64,000 nt of DNA from G965232465 sp965232465 (GCA_965232465.1 OZ246977.1:2108001-2172000); one strand, 5' to 3'; counted from the first letter of the stretch, positions 17,597 through 28,046 are shown. Program-made: numbers and translations. The notes: generated by a model not told the origin, from the sequence alone.

Positions 17597-19069
17597 ATGA
17601 CACATAAAAATTTAACAGATTTATTATCAGACAAAACCCTACTGGCAACCAAAGCCTATGTGGGGGGGGAATGGATTGATGCGGACGATGGTGCTGCATT
17701 TGATGTAACCAATCCCGCAACAGGCGAAATTATTGCATCATTGCCCCATTTAAAGCGAACAGAAACCGCACGGGCAATAGCATCAGCAAAAATTGCCCAA
17801 AAAAAATGGGCAAAAATAACCGCAAAACAACGGGCAAATATATTACGCAAATTATATGATTTAATGTTGGAAAATGCCGAAGATCTTGGAAAAATCTTAA
17901 CCGCTGAAATGGGAAAGCCCTTAACAGAAGCCATAGGCGAAATTCAATATGGGGCATCTTTTATTGAATGGTTCGCCGAAGAAGGCAAACGCCTGTATGG
18001 GGAAACCATCCCCCCCCACATGGAGGATAAGCGCATTACTGTATTACGCCAACCTGTGGGGGTGGTATCGGCGATTACCCCATGGAATTTTCCAAATGCT
18101 ATGATTACCCGTAAAATGGCACCCGCATTGGCATCAGGGTGTGCATTTGTATGTTTACCCGCATCGGCAACGCCCTTGTCCGCACTTGCCATGGGGGTAT
18201 TGGCGGATCGGGCGGGATTACCAAAGGGTATATTATCGATTCTTTGTTCCCAATCTTCTAGCAAAGTGGGATTGGAATTTTGTGAAAATGAAACCGTAAG
18301 AAAATTGTCATTCACGGGGTCCACACAAGTGGGTCGCATTCTAATGCGTCAAGGGGCGGATCAGATTATGAAGATGTCCATGGAATTGGGGGGAAATGCC
18401 CCATTTATCGTGTTTGAAGATGCAGATATTGACAAAGCGGTTGAAGGGGCAATGATTTGCAAATTCCGTAACAATGGACAAACCTGTGTCTGTGCCAACC
18501 GTATTTATGTACAATCGGGCATATACGATATTTTCGCCAAAAAATTAACAGAAAAAGTACATAATCTTAAAATTGGCAATGGATTTGAAGAGGGTGTCCA
18601 TATGGGTCCATTAATTAACACATCCGCCGTTGAAAAAGTGCAACAACACATTGCAGATGCCATACAAAAAGGGGGGGAAATTATATGTGGGGGAAAACCT
18701 CACACAATAGGGGGCACATATTTTGAGCCGACCATTATTACCGGCGTTACCCAAGATATGATGGTTGCGACCGATGAAACTTTTGGTCCATTAGCACCTT
18801 TATTTAAATTCGAAACTGAAAACGAAGTTATCGAATACGCTAATAATACTATATATGGATTGGCATCCTATTTTTATACAGAAAATCTTAGCCGTGCCAT
18901 TCGGGTACAAGAAAATCTAGAGTATGGTATCGTTGGGGTAAATACAGGGATTATATCAACCGAAATGGCACCCTTTGGGGGCATCAAACAATCGGGACTG
19001 GGTCGAGAAGGATCAAAACACGGCTTAGATGACTATGTAGAATTAAAATACATCTGTACTTCCATTTAA
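17597..19069 (+). CDS. gabD: Succinate-semialdehyde dehydrogenase
   Basis: A 490-residue aldehyde dehydrogenase with the general-base Glu263 (ELGGNAPF) and catalytic Cys297 (GQTCVCANR). The second cysteine two residues after the nucleophile is typical of GabD enzymes. The N-terminal YVGGEWIDADDG and the C-terminal APFGGIKQSGLGREG are also family features. It oxidises succinic semialdehyde to succinate, so it drains the HpaI product into the TCA cycle. It has a strong promoter of its own and may also serve GABA breakdown. Cofactor preference (NADP or NAD) is not evident. Confidence 0.87.
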   Translation: MTHKNLTDLLSDKTLLATKAYVGGEWIDADDGAAFDVTNPATGEIIASLPHLKRTETARAIASAKIAQKKWAKITAKQRANILRKLYDLMLENAEDLGKILTAEMGKPLTEAIGEIQYGASFIEWFAEEGKRLYGETIPPHMEDKRITVLRQPVGVVSAITPWNFPNAMITRKMAPALASGCAFVCLPASATPLSALAMGVLADRAGLPKGILSILCSQSSSKVGLEFCENETVRKLSFTGSTQVGRILMRQGADQIMKMSMELGGNAPFIVFEDADIDKAVEGAMICKFRNNGQTCVCANRIYVQSGIYDIFAKKLTEKVHNLKIGNGFEEGVHMGPLINTSAVEKVQQHIADAIQKGGEIICGGKPHTIGGTYFEPTIITGVTQDMMVATDETFGPLAPLFKFETENEVIEYANNTIYGLASYFYTENLSRAIRVQENLEYGIVGVNTGIISTEMAPFGGIKQSGLGREGSKHGLDDYVELKYICTSI

Positions 19070-19246
19070 ATAATATGTTTTCATAATTAAATAAGAAAAA
19101 TGTAACAAATCACATATTAGATCGTATCCATAACCTATTTGATGGAGATTTTAGTAGTAGGTTAACATATAAGGAATTGGTAAACTAATTGAAAAATGAA
19201 GTTAAATATATAAATTCCAAAAAATATGTAAATCTTAGGGAAAGAT

Positions 19247-20251
19247 ATGTCAAAAAAACCATCTGTGGATAAAATCTTACATCTCAGCAAAACCGATATG
19301 GATGTGGTCAACAGCCTGATTATCAAAAATATGCAGTCTGATGTCCCCCTTATTCCGCAACTGGCGGCACATTTAATCGACGCTGGGGGCAAGCGGCTAC
19401 GCCCTATGTTGACATGTCTTACCGCCCGTATGTGTGGCATTGATATGGACATAATACAACAAAATCAAACCACCTTATATGCCACTTGTGTGGAATTTAT
19501 CCATACAGCAACTTTGTTACACGATGATGTAATTGACGAAAGCGATATACGACGGGGGCAACAATCTGCCCATAAGGTATGGGGTAATCAGGCAACTGTA
19601 TTGGTTGGGGATTTTTTGTTTTCACGGGCGTTTGATTTGATGGCAACCGCAGAAAATACACGGGCAACTCAGGTATTATCAAATGCTTCGTGCCGTTTGG
19701 CAGAAGGGGAAATCTTACAGCTATCGACCACACAGAACATGAATACAACGATCCATATGTACTTGGATATGATTAAAGCAAAAACCGCCGTTTTATTCGC
19801 TGCCGCCGCCAAAATCGGGGGCGTAATTAGTAACCAACCCATGCCCATATGTGATACCTTATATATGTATGGGGAATCACTGGGTGTTGCGTTTCAAATG
19901 ATTGACGATGCATTGGATTACAGTGTTAATGGGGATACCATAGGCAAAAATGTTGGCGATGATTTTAAAGAAGGCAAAATCACCTTACCTGTGCTAGCAG
20001 TTATGGAAAATTGTACCCCAAATGAAAAACAATTTTTAACCTGTACTATGGGCGATCGCCAACAAACAGAGGGGGATTTTGAAATTATGATGGGTTTAAT
20101 GGAAAAATATGACGCCATCCCATATACTCTTGATATGGCAAAAACCTATGGCGATAAAGCCAAACAAAGTCTGCAATCCTTACCATACGATAACGATTAT
20201 AAACACGCCCTATCAGAAATGGTCGATTATAGCATACATCGGGCATATTGA
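19247..20251 (+). CDS. ispB: Polyprenyl diphosphate synthase (octaprenyl/decaprenyl type)
   Basis: A 334-residue trans-isoprenyl diphosphate synthase. The first Asp-rich motif is HDDVIDE (Asp93-Asp97) and the second is QMIDDALDY. GGKRLRPML near residue 47 binds isopentenyl diphosphate. The residues before the first Asp-rich motif are small (TATLLHDD), as in long-chain synthases that make the ubiquinone side chain. Chain length cannot be fixed from sequence. AGGGAAAG precedes the ATG. It is convergent with the LysE-type gene, only 60 bp from its stop. Confidence 0.85.
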   Translation: MSKKPSVDKILHLSKTDMDVVNSLIIKNMQSDVPLIPQLAAHLIDAGGKRLRPMLTCLTARMCGIDMDIIQQNQTTLYATCVEFIHTATLLHDDVIDESDIRRGQQSAHKVWGNQATVLVGDFLFSRAFDLMATAENTRATQVLSNASCRLAEGEILQLSTTQNMNTTIHMYLDMIKAKTAVLFAAAAKIGGVISNQPMPICDTLYMYGESLGVAFQMIDDALDYSVNGDTIGKNVGDDFKEGKITLPVLAVMENCTPNEKQFLTCTMGDRQQTEGDFEIMMGLMEKYDAIPYTLDMAKTYGDKAKQSLQSLPYDNDYKHALSEMVDYSIHRAY

Positions 20252-20311
20252 TTGCATAAAGTCCAACAAAAAAATAACAGGGGTATCCCAAACTTATAAT
20301 ATGTAATCGAA

Positions 20312-20914
20312 TTATTTTAAACCTAGCCAAATACCAACTAAAATTAAAAGTCCACCGGATACCCAGTCGACGATGTGTTGGTTTTTTAAGGCTCTGTATA
20401 GGACCTGTCCGCCAAAAGCGTATATGGATAAGGCGATTGTTTCTGATATTAAAACAATCGGCAACATAATTAAAAATTGGTTTATCAGCGGGTTGTCGAT
20501 ATTGATAAATTGTGGAAAAAATATACCAAAAAACAATATGGCCTTGGGGTTTGTAATAATGGCAATAAAGCCCAGTTTTAAAAAATATGTATCGCTGGTG
20601 GATTTATATACGCTGTATGTGGTATTGTCATTTACCGCTTGTTTTTTGCTGATAATGGCTGATACCCCCAAATATATCAAATATGCGGATCCTATATATT
20701 GTGCAGTTGACAAAGCGGATGGGTACTGGGACAAAAATGCCCCGATGCCAATCATCGACAACACCACATAAATGCACAACCCCATCAAATCGCCCAACCC
20801 TGTAAAAGCCGATTTACGAAGCCCCATCGCCAATGAAGAATTTAATGCCAAAGTCATACAAGGTCCCGGTGTCAAGCTTATTAAAAACACGGTTATAATA
20901 AACTCAGGTACCAT
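20312..20914 (-). CDS. LysE/RhtB-family amino acid exporter
   Basis: A 200-residue inner membrane protein with about six hydrophobic segments. It carries the LysE-family N-terminal signature SLTPGPCMTLALN followed by GLRKSAFTGLGDLMGL. Such proteins export amino acids (Lys, Thr, homoserine, Leu and others); the substrate cannot be predicted. The ATG at 20914 shares a base with the ftsZ stop (TGATG), so translation is coupled to the cell-division gene. A TTG one codon earlier is possible. The pairing with ftsZ is unusual. Confidence 0.82.
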   Translation of the reverse strand: MVPEFIITVFLISLTPGPCMTLALNSSLAMGLRKSAFTGLGDLMGLCIYVVLSMIGIGAFLSQYPSALSTAQYIGSAYLIYLGVSAIISKKQAVNDNTTYSVYKSTSDTYFLKLGFIAIITNPKAILFFGIFFPQFINIDNPLINQFLIMLPIVLISETIALSIYAFGGQVLYRALKNQHIVDWVSGGLLILVGIWLGLK

Positions 20915-22464
20915 CAATCATCCCGTTGATCTTTAAGAAAATCCGGTAGTTCAGAAACACTGGTCATTGTATTATTCATATCCGATTTTGTCGTCGTGTG
21001 TTGGGGTGTGTCGGGGGCGGTGGATTTTTTTTGCGTACTCCCCCCACTTTTGCTAAGAAAACTGAATAATCCACCACTTTTTTTGGGGGGGTCTTGAAAT
21101 AAACTGTCTTGGTTAAAATCAAGACCATCAGGTTTTATGGTAGCAATATCTTTATCATCAGATGTTTTATGTTCAGGGTCCGAGGGGGGAATGTCATCCC
21201 CAATATCTGAATTTTGCCCAGTTTCGGGTGTTATATCCGTTGGTTCCATATTTTCTGAGGATACATCATCAGTATCGGCTTGTGCCGATTGCAAAGACGA
21301 AGGTGTTTCTGTGTCCGATTCAATGATAGACTCGGGGGTATCTGCATCCACATTCACGGGTTCCAATTTATTCAAATACTCAAAATCACCGCCTGTATTT
21401 ACATTTGTATCCATATTAGGTGTGGTGGGCACCGATAGTTCAGGGGACACAACCTGTTGTCCGATTTGCGTTACCCTAGTCGCTTTGGCTTGATTAGATA
21501 TACCCGTTGCTAATACAGATACACGGATAATATCACTAAATTCTGGGCTGTCATCTAATGACATACCAAATATCACATGGGCATCCGCATGTACAGACCC
21601 TCGCACTGTATCACACGCCTTGAGCATATCCATAAATGACAGATTTTTTGATGCGGTCACATTTACCAATACGGCCTGTGCTTCGGCAATATTATTGTGT
21701 TCTAACAGGCTGTTGGAAATAGCCTGTTGTGCGGCTATTTCTGCGGTTTTTTCTTCACATTCGGACTTGCTGACTTCACCAATACCAATAATCGCCTTAC
21801 CAGACTCTTTTACCACCGCCCGAATATCGTTAAAGTCTAAGTTAATTTTCCCGGGCTTTAATGTCAAATCCGCCACCGCCCGTACACCCATTAACAATAC
21901 ATCATCAACCTTTTTTAACGCATCCTCAAAGGTGGCATCTGGGGAAACCAAGCTGATTAAGTTTTCATTGGGAATAACAATTACCGTATCCACATATTTT
22001 TGCAATTCTTCAATGCCATCTTCCGCCACTTTCATACGGTGGGTATTTTCAAAAGCAAATGGCTTTGACACAACACAAACACAAACAATGCCTTTGTCTT
22101 TTATCATTTCGGCAATCACAGGGGACGCCCCTGTGCCCGTGCCACCACCCATGCCGACCGATAAGAACACCATATCCGCCCCATCGACAAATTTTTCGAT
22201 ATCTTGGATATTTTCTTCTGCTGCCTTACGCCCCAATTCCGGATCGCCCCCCGCCCCCAGTCCATTGGTTAATTTTTCACCTAGTAAAAACTTATCTTCA
22301 CACGGGGACAATTTTAATGCCTGTGAATCCGTATTACAAACACAAAATTCACAACCTTCTAAGTTTTGTTCAATCATGTTTTTAACGGCGTTGCTCCCCC
22401 CCCCACCAATACCAATAACCACTATCCGTAGTCTATCTTTTTCAATTGAAATGCCATCCAGCAT
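20914..22464 (-). CDS. ftsZ: Cell division protein FtsZ
   Basis: The tubulin-like GTPase that forms the Z-ring. The tubulin signature GGGTGTG, the N-terminal GIGGGGSNAV and the NTDSQAL segment are intact. From the ATG at 22464 (GGAGAAT upstream) it has 516 residues: a GTPase core to about 320, then a long acidic Ser/Thr/Asp-rich linker. The C-terminal peptide (ELPDFLKDQ) corresponds to the FtsA/ZipA-binding tail. A longer frame to 22557 adds hydrophobic residues unlike FtsZ. It is not next to ftsQ or ftsA but follows an M23 peptidase gene and overlaps a LysE-type exporter. A run of nine C (22396-22404) encodes the GGGG segment. Confidence 0.95.
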   Translation of the reverse strand: MLDGISIEKDRLRIVVIGIGGGGSNAVKNMIEQNLEGCEFCVCNTDSQALKLSPCEDKFLLGEKLTNGLGAGGDPELGRKAAEENIQDIEKFVDGADMVFLSVGMGGGTGTGASPVIAEMIKDKGIVCVCVVSKPFAFENTHRMKVAEDGIEELQKYVDTVIVIPNENLISLVSPDATFEDALKKVDDVLLMGVRAVADLTLKPGKINLDFNDIRAVVKESGKAIIGIGEVSKSECEEKTAEIAAQQAISNSLLEHNNIAEAQAVLVNVTASKNLSFMDMLKACDTVRGSVHADAHVIFGMSLDDSPEFSDIIRVSVLATGISNQAKATRVTQIGQQVVSPELSVPTTPNMDTNVNTGGDFEYLNKLEPVNVDADTPESIIESDTETPSSLQSAQADTDDVSSENMEPTDITPETGQNSDIGDDIPPSDPEHKTSDDKDIATIKPDGLDFNQDSLFQDPPKKSGGLFSFLSKSGGSTQKKSTAPDTPQHTTTKSDMNNTMTSVSELPDFLKDQRDD

Positions 22465-22611
22465 AAAGATTCTCCATAAAAAAATAAAGTAAAACACAAA
22501 TTTGAACAAGTGTACAATATATTCAGTGTGATGGCAATAGTTATTATAGGATAACAAGTAATCTGTTATAATAATATAAAATGATATATATACTGTATAA
22601 TATTATGAAAA

Positions 22612-24171
22612 TTAAATACCATTTTTAAGATATGGTTTTATTTTTTCCTTGAATTTTACCAAATCCGCCCCTTTCAATTGTTGTCCCGAAGGTAATTTCA
22701 TCGTTCTGGAATTTATGTGTTTACCATTTCTAATGACTTCGTAATGCAGGTGGGGACCAGTTGAACGCCCTGTACTTCCCACATAGCCAATAACTTGTCC
22801 TTGTTTTATACGGGTGCCTCTACGCACGCCACGGGCGATACCGCTCATATGGGCATAGGCGGTTTTGTATGCATTATTATGGCGGATACGCATGTAAATA
22901 CCATAACTTCCCCATCGCCCTGCCCGTTCGACCACCCCATCACCGGCGGCAAATATAGGCGTACCTGTGGGGGCGGCAAAGTCTGTCCCTTTGTGCATTT
23001 TTGTATATCCCAAAATAGGGTGTCTGCGTTTGCCAAACCCAGACGATAATCGTGCCCCTTCGATCGGGGTCTTCATTAACGCTTTGCGTCCAGATTTTCC
23101 CGTGTGATCGTAATAATCCGCATTACCTTTGTTATCGATATAATAATAATAGCGTTTAAGGTTTCCGCCTAATGTGGATAATTCAGCGACCAAAATATCC
23201 CCAGATTTTGCATATTTTTTGTCTTCGCCCACAAATTCTTGATATATAATATCGAATGTATCGCTTTTGTAAATATCACGCTGAAAATCCGTATCGAAGC
23301 TAAACAAATTGATAAAATCACTAATGGTTTGTTGGTTGATGCCTGCTTTATTCATCGCCACATATAACGACAAATCAATATCACCAGAGTGCTGTTTGGT
23401 TATCGAGGTTAGTTTGCGTTTTATGATTTCTTGACTATATGTATTGGTATCTTTATCCCATACAACGGATACAAGCTGTTCTTGGTCGACTTCCAATTTT
23501 AAGGACACCACCGATGCCATTTCATAAGGGGTATCCCCCCCAATAATGCCCAGTGTTAATTTTTGCCCCACTTTCACAAAACGGGAAGAAAACACTTTGT
23601 TCATGGCATTGATTGTTGCCGTGCGATTACCCACATTATAAGCGGCTAAAATATTGATTAAAGAATCGCCTTTTTTAATTATATAATCGAAAACAAATGG
23701 GGTATTTAGTGCCTGATTATCAAATTGTGTATCAGATATATTACCCAAATTTGCCGTATGGATTTTACTTGTCCCCCCCATCTCAAATTCATAATAAGCA
23801 AGGGATTGTTTATCGGAAAACAGATATATCCCCCCTACAATCATTCCCAAAACCAGTACCAAAACCCCAATAACAAACGCCACAATACGCCACCGTCTGC
23901 CATAATGTATGTTATCATGAGATATGGGCGATTTTGTTATACATTTTCGACCATTTTGCCGAAAAACCCATAAAATTGTCTTTAAAAGCCATTTAAATCC
24001 CCTGAAAAAAGCAAATATTTTACCAAATATTATATATAAAATCCGCTTTATCTTTTGCTTATCCCCAAAAAATTTTCGCCACTTTCCCACATGGGATATG
24101 GTTTGTTGGTTGCGAATATCTTGTATCAGAGATTCGATATGTGTATCGATATTTTTGTTGTTGTTATCCAT
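22612..24171 (-). CDS. Membrane-anchored M23 metallopeptidase with LysM-like domain
   Basis: 519 residues. A basic cytoplasmic N-terminus leads to one membrane segment (about residues 92-115), a LysM/OapA-like region (YIIKKGDSLINILAAY, VGQKLTLG) and a C-terminal M23 domain. The zinc ligands are seen in HKGTDFAAP (about residue 391) and GPHLHYEV (about 472), so the peptidase looks active. Proteins of this kind cut peptidoglycan cross-links and help septum splitting or cell elongation. It starts 2 bp after the pepF stop and lies upstream of ftsZ on the same strand. This fits a division or envelope role. The target bond is not determined. Confidence 0.85.
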   Translation of the reverse strand: MDNNNKNIDTHIESLIQDIRNQQTISHVGKWRKFFGDKQKIKRILYIIFGKIFAFFRGFKWLLKTILWVFRQNGRKCITKSPISHDNIHYGRRWRIVAFVIGVLVLVLGMIVGGIYLFSDKQSLAYYEFEMGGTSKIHTANLGNISDTQFDNQALNTPFVFDYIIKKGDSLINILAAYNVGNRTATINAMNKVFSSRFVKVGQKLTLGIIGGDTPYEMASVVSLKLEVDQEQLVSVVWDKDTNTYSQEIIKRKLTSITKQHSGDIDLSLYVAMNKAGINQQTISDFINLFSFDTDFQRDIYKSDTFDIIYQEFVGEDKKYAKSGDILVAELSTLGGNLKRYYYYIDNKGNADYYDHTGKSGRKALMKTPIEGARLSSGFGKRRHPILGYTKMHKGTDFAAPTGTPIFAAGDGVVERAGRWGSYGIYMRIRHNNAYKTAYAHMSGIARGVRRGTRIKQGQVIGYVGSTGRSTGPHLHYEVIRNGKHINSRTMKLPSGQQLKGADLVKFKEKIKPYLKNGI

Positions 24172-24173
24172 GA

Positions 24174-25952
24174 TTAAAAAGTTTCTTCCAATTCGTCAAT
24201 AAAGCCACCGATAACCGACAGCCCTGTTTTCCAAAACTGCGGATCGGCGGTGTTTAAGCCAAAATCTGCAACTAACTGATTATGGCGTTTTGTACCACCT
24301 GAGCGGAGCATATCCATATATTTTTGTTCAAAATTTTCCTGTCCATTTTTATATTGGGTATAAATTGCATTTACCAAACAATCGCCAAACGCATACGCAT
24401 ACACATAAAATGGCGAATGGATAAAATGGGGAATATATGCCCAAAATACTTTATAATAATCCCCATATTCAAAAGCATCCCCCAGGGAATTTTTCGATAC
24501 TTGCAACCAATATTCACCCAGCTGTTCGGCACTGATTTCCCCATAACGACGGTTTTTGTGTACCAACTCTTCGAATTGATAAAATGATATTTGCCGTACC
24601 ACAGTGTTTATCATGTCTTCCACCTTGCCCGCCAACAAAATACGGCGTTTTTCGGGGTTGGTTTCATTGTCAATCAAATTGCGGAAAGTCAACATTTCCC
24701 CAAATACACTAGCAGTTTCGGCCAAAATAAGGGGTGTTTGTGATTTTAAATACCCTTGTTCGGATGCCAACATTTGATGCACCCCATGTCCTAATTCGTG
24801 GGCAAGAGTCATAATATCACGATTTTTACCCAAATAATTTAACATTAAATATGGATGCACAGATGGCACACACGGATGGGCAAATGCCCCACTGCGTTTG
24901 CCATCTTTTGCCCCCACATCAATCCAGCGGTTATCAAAAAATTGCTTTGCCAGTATGTACAAATCTTCGCTGAATTCTCGATAGGATTTTAACACCATGC
25001 CCACCGCATCCGCATATGGAACAATACGGTCGTCTGATGCGGGCAAAGGGGCGTTTCTGTCCCACATTTGCAAGGTGTCGACGCCCATCCACTTGGCCTT
25101 TAATGTATAATAGCGATGGGAAATATCTGGGTATGCGTCGCTGACCGATTGTACCAATGCGTCAACCACTTCATCTTCGACCAAATTGGACATATTGCGG
25201 GCGGATACAGGACGGGGGTATCCCCGAAATGTATCAGAAATCGCCTTATCCTTTGCCAAAGTATTGGTAATTAGGCTTAATACTGGTAAATTATCATTTA
25301 ATACACGACTCAGTTCCATGGTGGCTTTTTTACGAGTATCCGCATTTGTATCCCCCATTAAAGTTAACACTTGGCTTTCGTTTAAAGTTTGCCCATCAAT
25401 ATTGAATTGTAACCCCGCCATAGTTTGAGTAAACAGTCGTTGCCACGCACTGGCACCTGTGGTGGATTTTACATGCAGAATTTCTTCGACTGCATCGGAT
25501 AATTGATGTTGCCGGTCCATCCTTCCATCATGGATAACCGTTTCATAATATTTTAAAGTATCGCTGGACGCCAATTTTTCCGTAATTGATTCATCAGATA
25601 ATTTTTTTATTTCCAAGTCAAAAAATAAAATGTGTGTGGAAATATCGGTCAAACAATCCATCATATTTTGATAAAATGCCCCGACTTCTGGGCTGATACA
25701 ATTTGTAGCATGCAATAACCCTGCATACGACATCACCTTGTGCATGCGTTCGGACATCCGTTCATATTCTTGAAATGCTGTGTATAAGCCATCCCCTGAC
25801 AGGGATTCAAAAGTACCTTTATAAGTATTTTCAAATTGTACCGCATCCGCTTGCAACATATCCAAATCAGATTGCAGTTGCGGATCGTCCATGGATTGAT
25901 ATAAATCGCTTAAATCCCATTCTGGTAAATTTTGCAATGCCATATCTGACAT
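24174..25952 (-). CDS. pepF: Oligoendopeptidase F (M3 family)
   Basis: A 592-residue cytoplasmic metallopeptidase. The M3 zinc motif LAHELGHGVHQ (about residue 385) contains the two His ligands and the catalytic Glu, and the downstream Glu ligand lies in LAETASVFGE. Length and the N-terminal helical region match PepF/M3B enzymes, which hydrolyse short peptides. It lies 2 bp upstream of the M23 peptidase gene and is divergent from the acyl-CoA synthetase. The intergenic space holds a good promoter for the latter. Confidence 0.88.
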   Translation of the reverse strand: MSDMALQNLPEWDLSDLYQSMDDPQLQSDLDMLQADAVQFENTYKGTFESLSGDGLYTAFQEYERMSERMHKVMSYAGLLHATNCISPEVGAFYQNMMDCLTDISTHILFFDLEIKKLSDESITEKLASSDTLKYYETVIHDGRMDRQHQLSDAVEEILHVKSTTGASAWQRLFTQTMAGLQFNIDGQTLNESQVLTLMGDTNADTRKKATMELSRVLNDNLPVLSLITNTLAKDKAISDTFRGYPRPVSARNMSNLVEDEVVDALVQSVSDAYPDISHRYYTLKAKWMGVDTLQMWDRNAPLPASDDRIVPYADAVGMVLKSYREFSEDLYILAKQFFDNRWIDVGAKDGKRSGAFAHPCVPSVHPYLMLNYLGKNRDIMTLAHELGHGVHQMLASEQGYLKSQTPLILAETASVFGEMLTFRNLIDNETNPEKRRILLAGKVEDMINTVVRQISFYQFEELVHKNRRYGEISAEQLGEYWLQVSKNSLGDAFEYGDYYKVFWAYIPHFIHSPFYVYAYAFGDCLVNAIYTQYKNGQENFEQKYMDMLRSGGTKRHNQLVADFGLNTADPQFWKTGLSVIGGFIDELEETF

Positions 25953-26029
25953 ATTGGTATGTTCCCCTAATTTAAATAATACAAAAATTATATAACCATT
26001 CTGAAAAAAAATATTTTTTCATGTAAGTA

Positions 26030-26058
26030 TTGCCATGTAATAAAAACATTCCTATAAT
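26030..26058 (+). promoter_or_regulatory. Sigma70 promoter for the acyl-CoA synthetase gene
   Basis: TTGCCA (26030-26035) and TATAAT (26053-26058) are 17 bp apart, placing the transcription start near 26065, about 47 bases before the ATG. Confidence 0.65.
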
Positions 26059-26111
26059 ACGATAAATACACTTTATACACAATGCGAAAATAAAGAATAG
26101 GGAACATTATT

Positions 26112-27863
26112 ATGTATAAGCATCTGTTGGATTTACTTTTCACACAACAACAAAAATATCCTGATAAAATGTATTGCCACACAAAATACGACTGTACCGA
26201 TTGGACGGGGCTGACTTATACAGAAATGAAAAACCAGATTTTAACCATCGCTAGTGCCCTAAAACAAGGTGGTTTAAAACGGGGGGATCGCATTATAATT
26301 TTATCCGAATCTCGTAATGAATGGTTGGTGGCGGATTTGGCAATTATGTTAATCGGTGCCATATCCGTACCTGTATACACCACCAACACAGAAAATGACC
26401 ATTCATATATCATTACAGACAGCGGGGCAAAGGCGGCGTTTATATCAAATGCTAAATTGGCACAAGTATTTTTATCCGCATCGATACGATTAAATTTAAA
26501 TACTATTTTTAGCTTTGATACCATCGAAGGTATCCCCACCCAATCGGCAACCCTTACCCATTGGAACGATATGTTACAAACCCCCATCACGGATGACATT
26601 AAAACAGACCTTATCGAATTAAAAGCCGATGATACAGCATGCCTTATTTATACTTCGGGGACTTCGGGCAATCCCAAGGGGGTGATGTTAAGCCACCGAT
26701 CGATTATGACAAATGTTATTGGGGCGGTGGATGTTATCAGGGAATTTAACAAACCCATGCATATGTTTACATTGGTATCGTTTTTGCCATTATCCCATTC
26801 ATATGAACACACGGTGGGCGTGTTCTTAATGACCGCCATTGGGGGGCAGATTTATTTTACCCCATCCCTTGATAAATTATTACCCACCATACAGGAGGTA
26901 AAGCCCCATTTTGTAACCTGTGTACCCAGGTTATATGAAATGATTCGAACCCGTATTTTAAATGGGATACAAGAATCCTCCCCACTCAAACAAAAATTGT
27001 TATATCGTACCTTGGAATTGGGACAAAAAAAATATGAAGCCCCCCACAGTTTGAACTTAAAAGAACGCATCACCAATAAAATATTGGATGTATTAATCCG
27101 CAAAAAAATTCAAAAACGGTTTGGTGGAAATATCACCGCTTTTGTATCTGGGGGTGCCCCCTTACCTTATGACATAGGGGTATTCTTTATGGCCTTAAAC
27201 CTGACTATTTTACAAGGATATGGACAAACAGAAGCCAGCCCTTTAATCAGCGTAACCCGTCCGAAAAACAATAATATTCGCAGCGTAGGTCCCGCCTTGC
27301 GAGGTGTGGATGTAAAAATCGCTGATGATGGTGAAATTTTGGTCAAAGGCGATTTGTTAATGCAAGGATATTGGAATAAACCAGAAGATACAGCAAATAC
27401 TATTATTAATGGGTGGTTATATACAGGGGATGTGGGTAAAATTGGCGATGATGGCAATATTTATATCACCGACCGTAAAAAGGATATTATTGTTAACACA
27501 GGCGGTGATAACATTGCCCCACAACGCATTGAAGGCATTTTATGCCTTACCCCTGAAATAGACCAGTGCATGATATATGGCGACCAAAAACCTCATTTGG
27601 TGGCGTTAATTGTCCCCAGTGCATATTTGTTACAACAATATCCCAAAAATCCAGATGGCACAGTCAATAGGGATTTAAAAATCTGTATTGACACCATTGT
27701 ACAAGGCGTCAATAAATCCTTATCCCCCATGGAAAAAATCCGTAATTTCACCGTGTTATACAACGCTTTTACCATGGAAAATAAGTTAATGACAACCACT
27801 TTAAAAATTCGCAGAAAACCAATTATAGAAAAGTATTACAATACACTAGAAAATATGTATTAG
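26112..27863 (+). CDS. Long-chain fatty acid-CoA ligase (AMP-forming)
   Basis: A 583-residue ANL-superfamily enzyme. The phosphate loop is YTSGTSGNPKGVM, the adenine-binding segment is GYGQTEASPLIS, and the hinge region has YTGDVGKIGDDGNIYITDRKKD. The architecture resembles the FadD15/eukaryotic-type long-chain synthetases more than E. coli FadD. It would activate fatty acids to acyl-CoA by way of an acyl-adenylate. The catalytic C-terminal lysine is plausibly the one in TTLKIRRKP. No beta-oxidation genes are adjacent, so the product may feed lipid synthesis or degradation. Confidence 0.83.
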   Translation: MYKHLLDLLFTQQQKYPDKMYCHTKYDCTDWTGLTYTEMKNQILTIASALKQGGLKRGDRIIILSESRNEWLVADLAIMLIGAISVPVYTTNTENDHSYIITDSGAKAAFISNAKLAQVFLSASIRLNLNTIFSFDTIEGIPTQSATLTHWNDMLQTPITDDIKTDLIELKADDTACLIYTSGTSGNPKGVMLSHRSIMTNVIGAVDVIREFNKPMHMFTLVSFLPLSHSYEHTVGVFLMTAIGGQIYFTPSLDKLLPTIQEVKPHFVTCVPRLYEMIRTRILNGIQESSPLKQKLLYRTLELGQKKYEAPHSLNLKERITNKILDVLIRKKIQKRFGGNITAFVSGGAPLPYDIGVFFMALNLTILQGYGQTEASPLISVTRPKNNNIRSVGPALRGVDVKIADDGEILVKGDLLMQGYWNKPEDTANTIINGWLYTGDVGKIGDDGNIYITDRKKDIIVNTGGDNIAPQRIEGILCLTPEIDQCMIYGDQKPHLVALIVPSAYLLQQYPKNPDGTVNRDLKICIDTIVQGVNKSLSPMEKIRNFTVLYNAFTMENKLMTTTLKIRRKPIIEKYYNTLENMY

Positions 27864-28046
27864 GCAGCATTCATAAAAGTGTTTTCATTAAGATTTAAGA
27901 ATACATAGATTAAAACCAAAGTCTATAACTTAAAGTACACTGTTTACTGTCTGAACAATGGGGGACACTTATGATTGTATATTTAAGGGGCTACTGTCTC
28001 TTGTGCGGTACGATGTTTATTTTCCTGCATGTTGCAACCGCATTTT

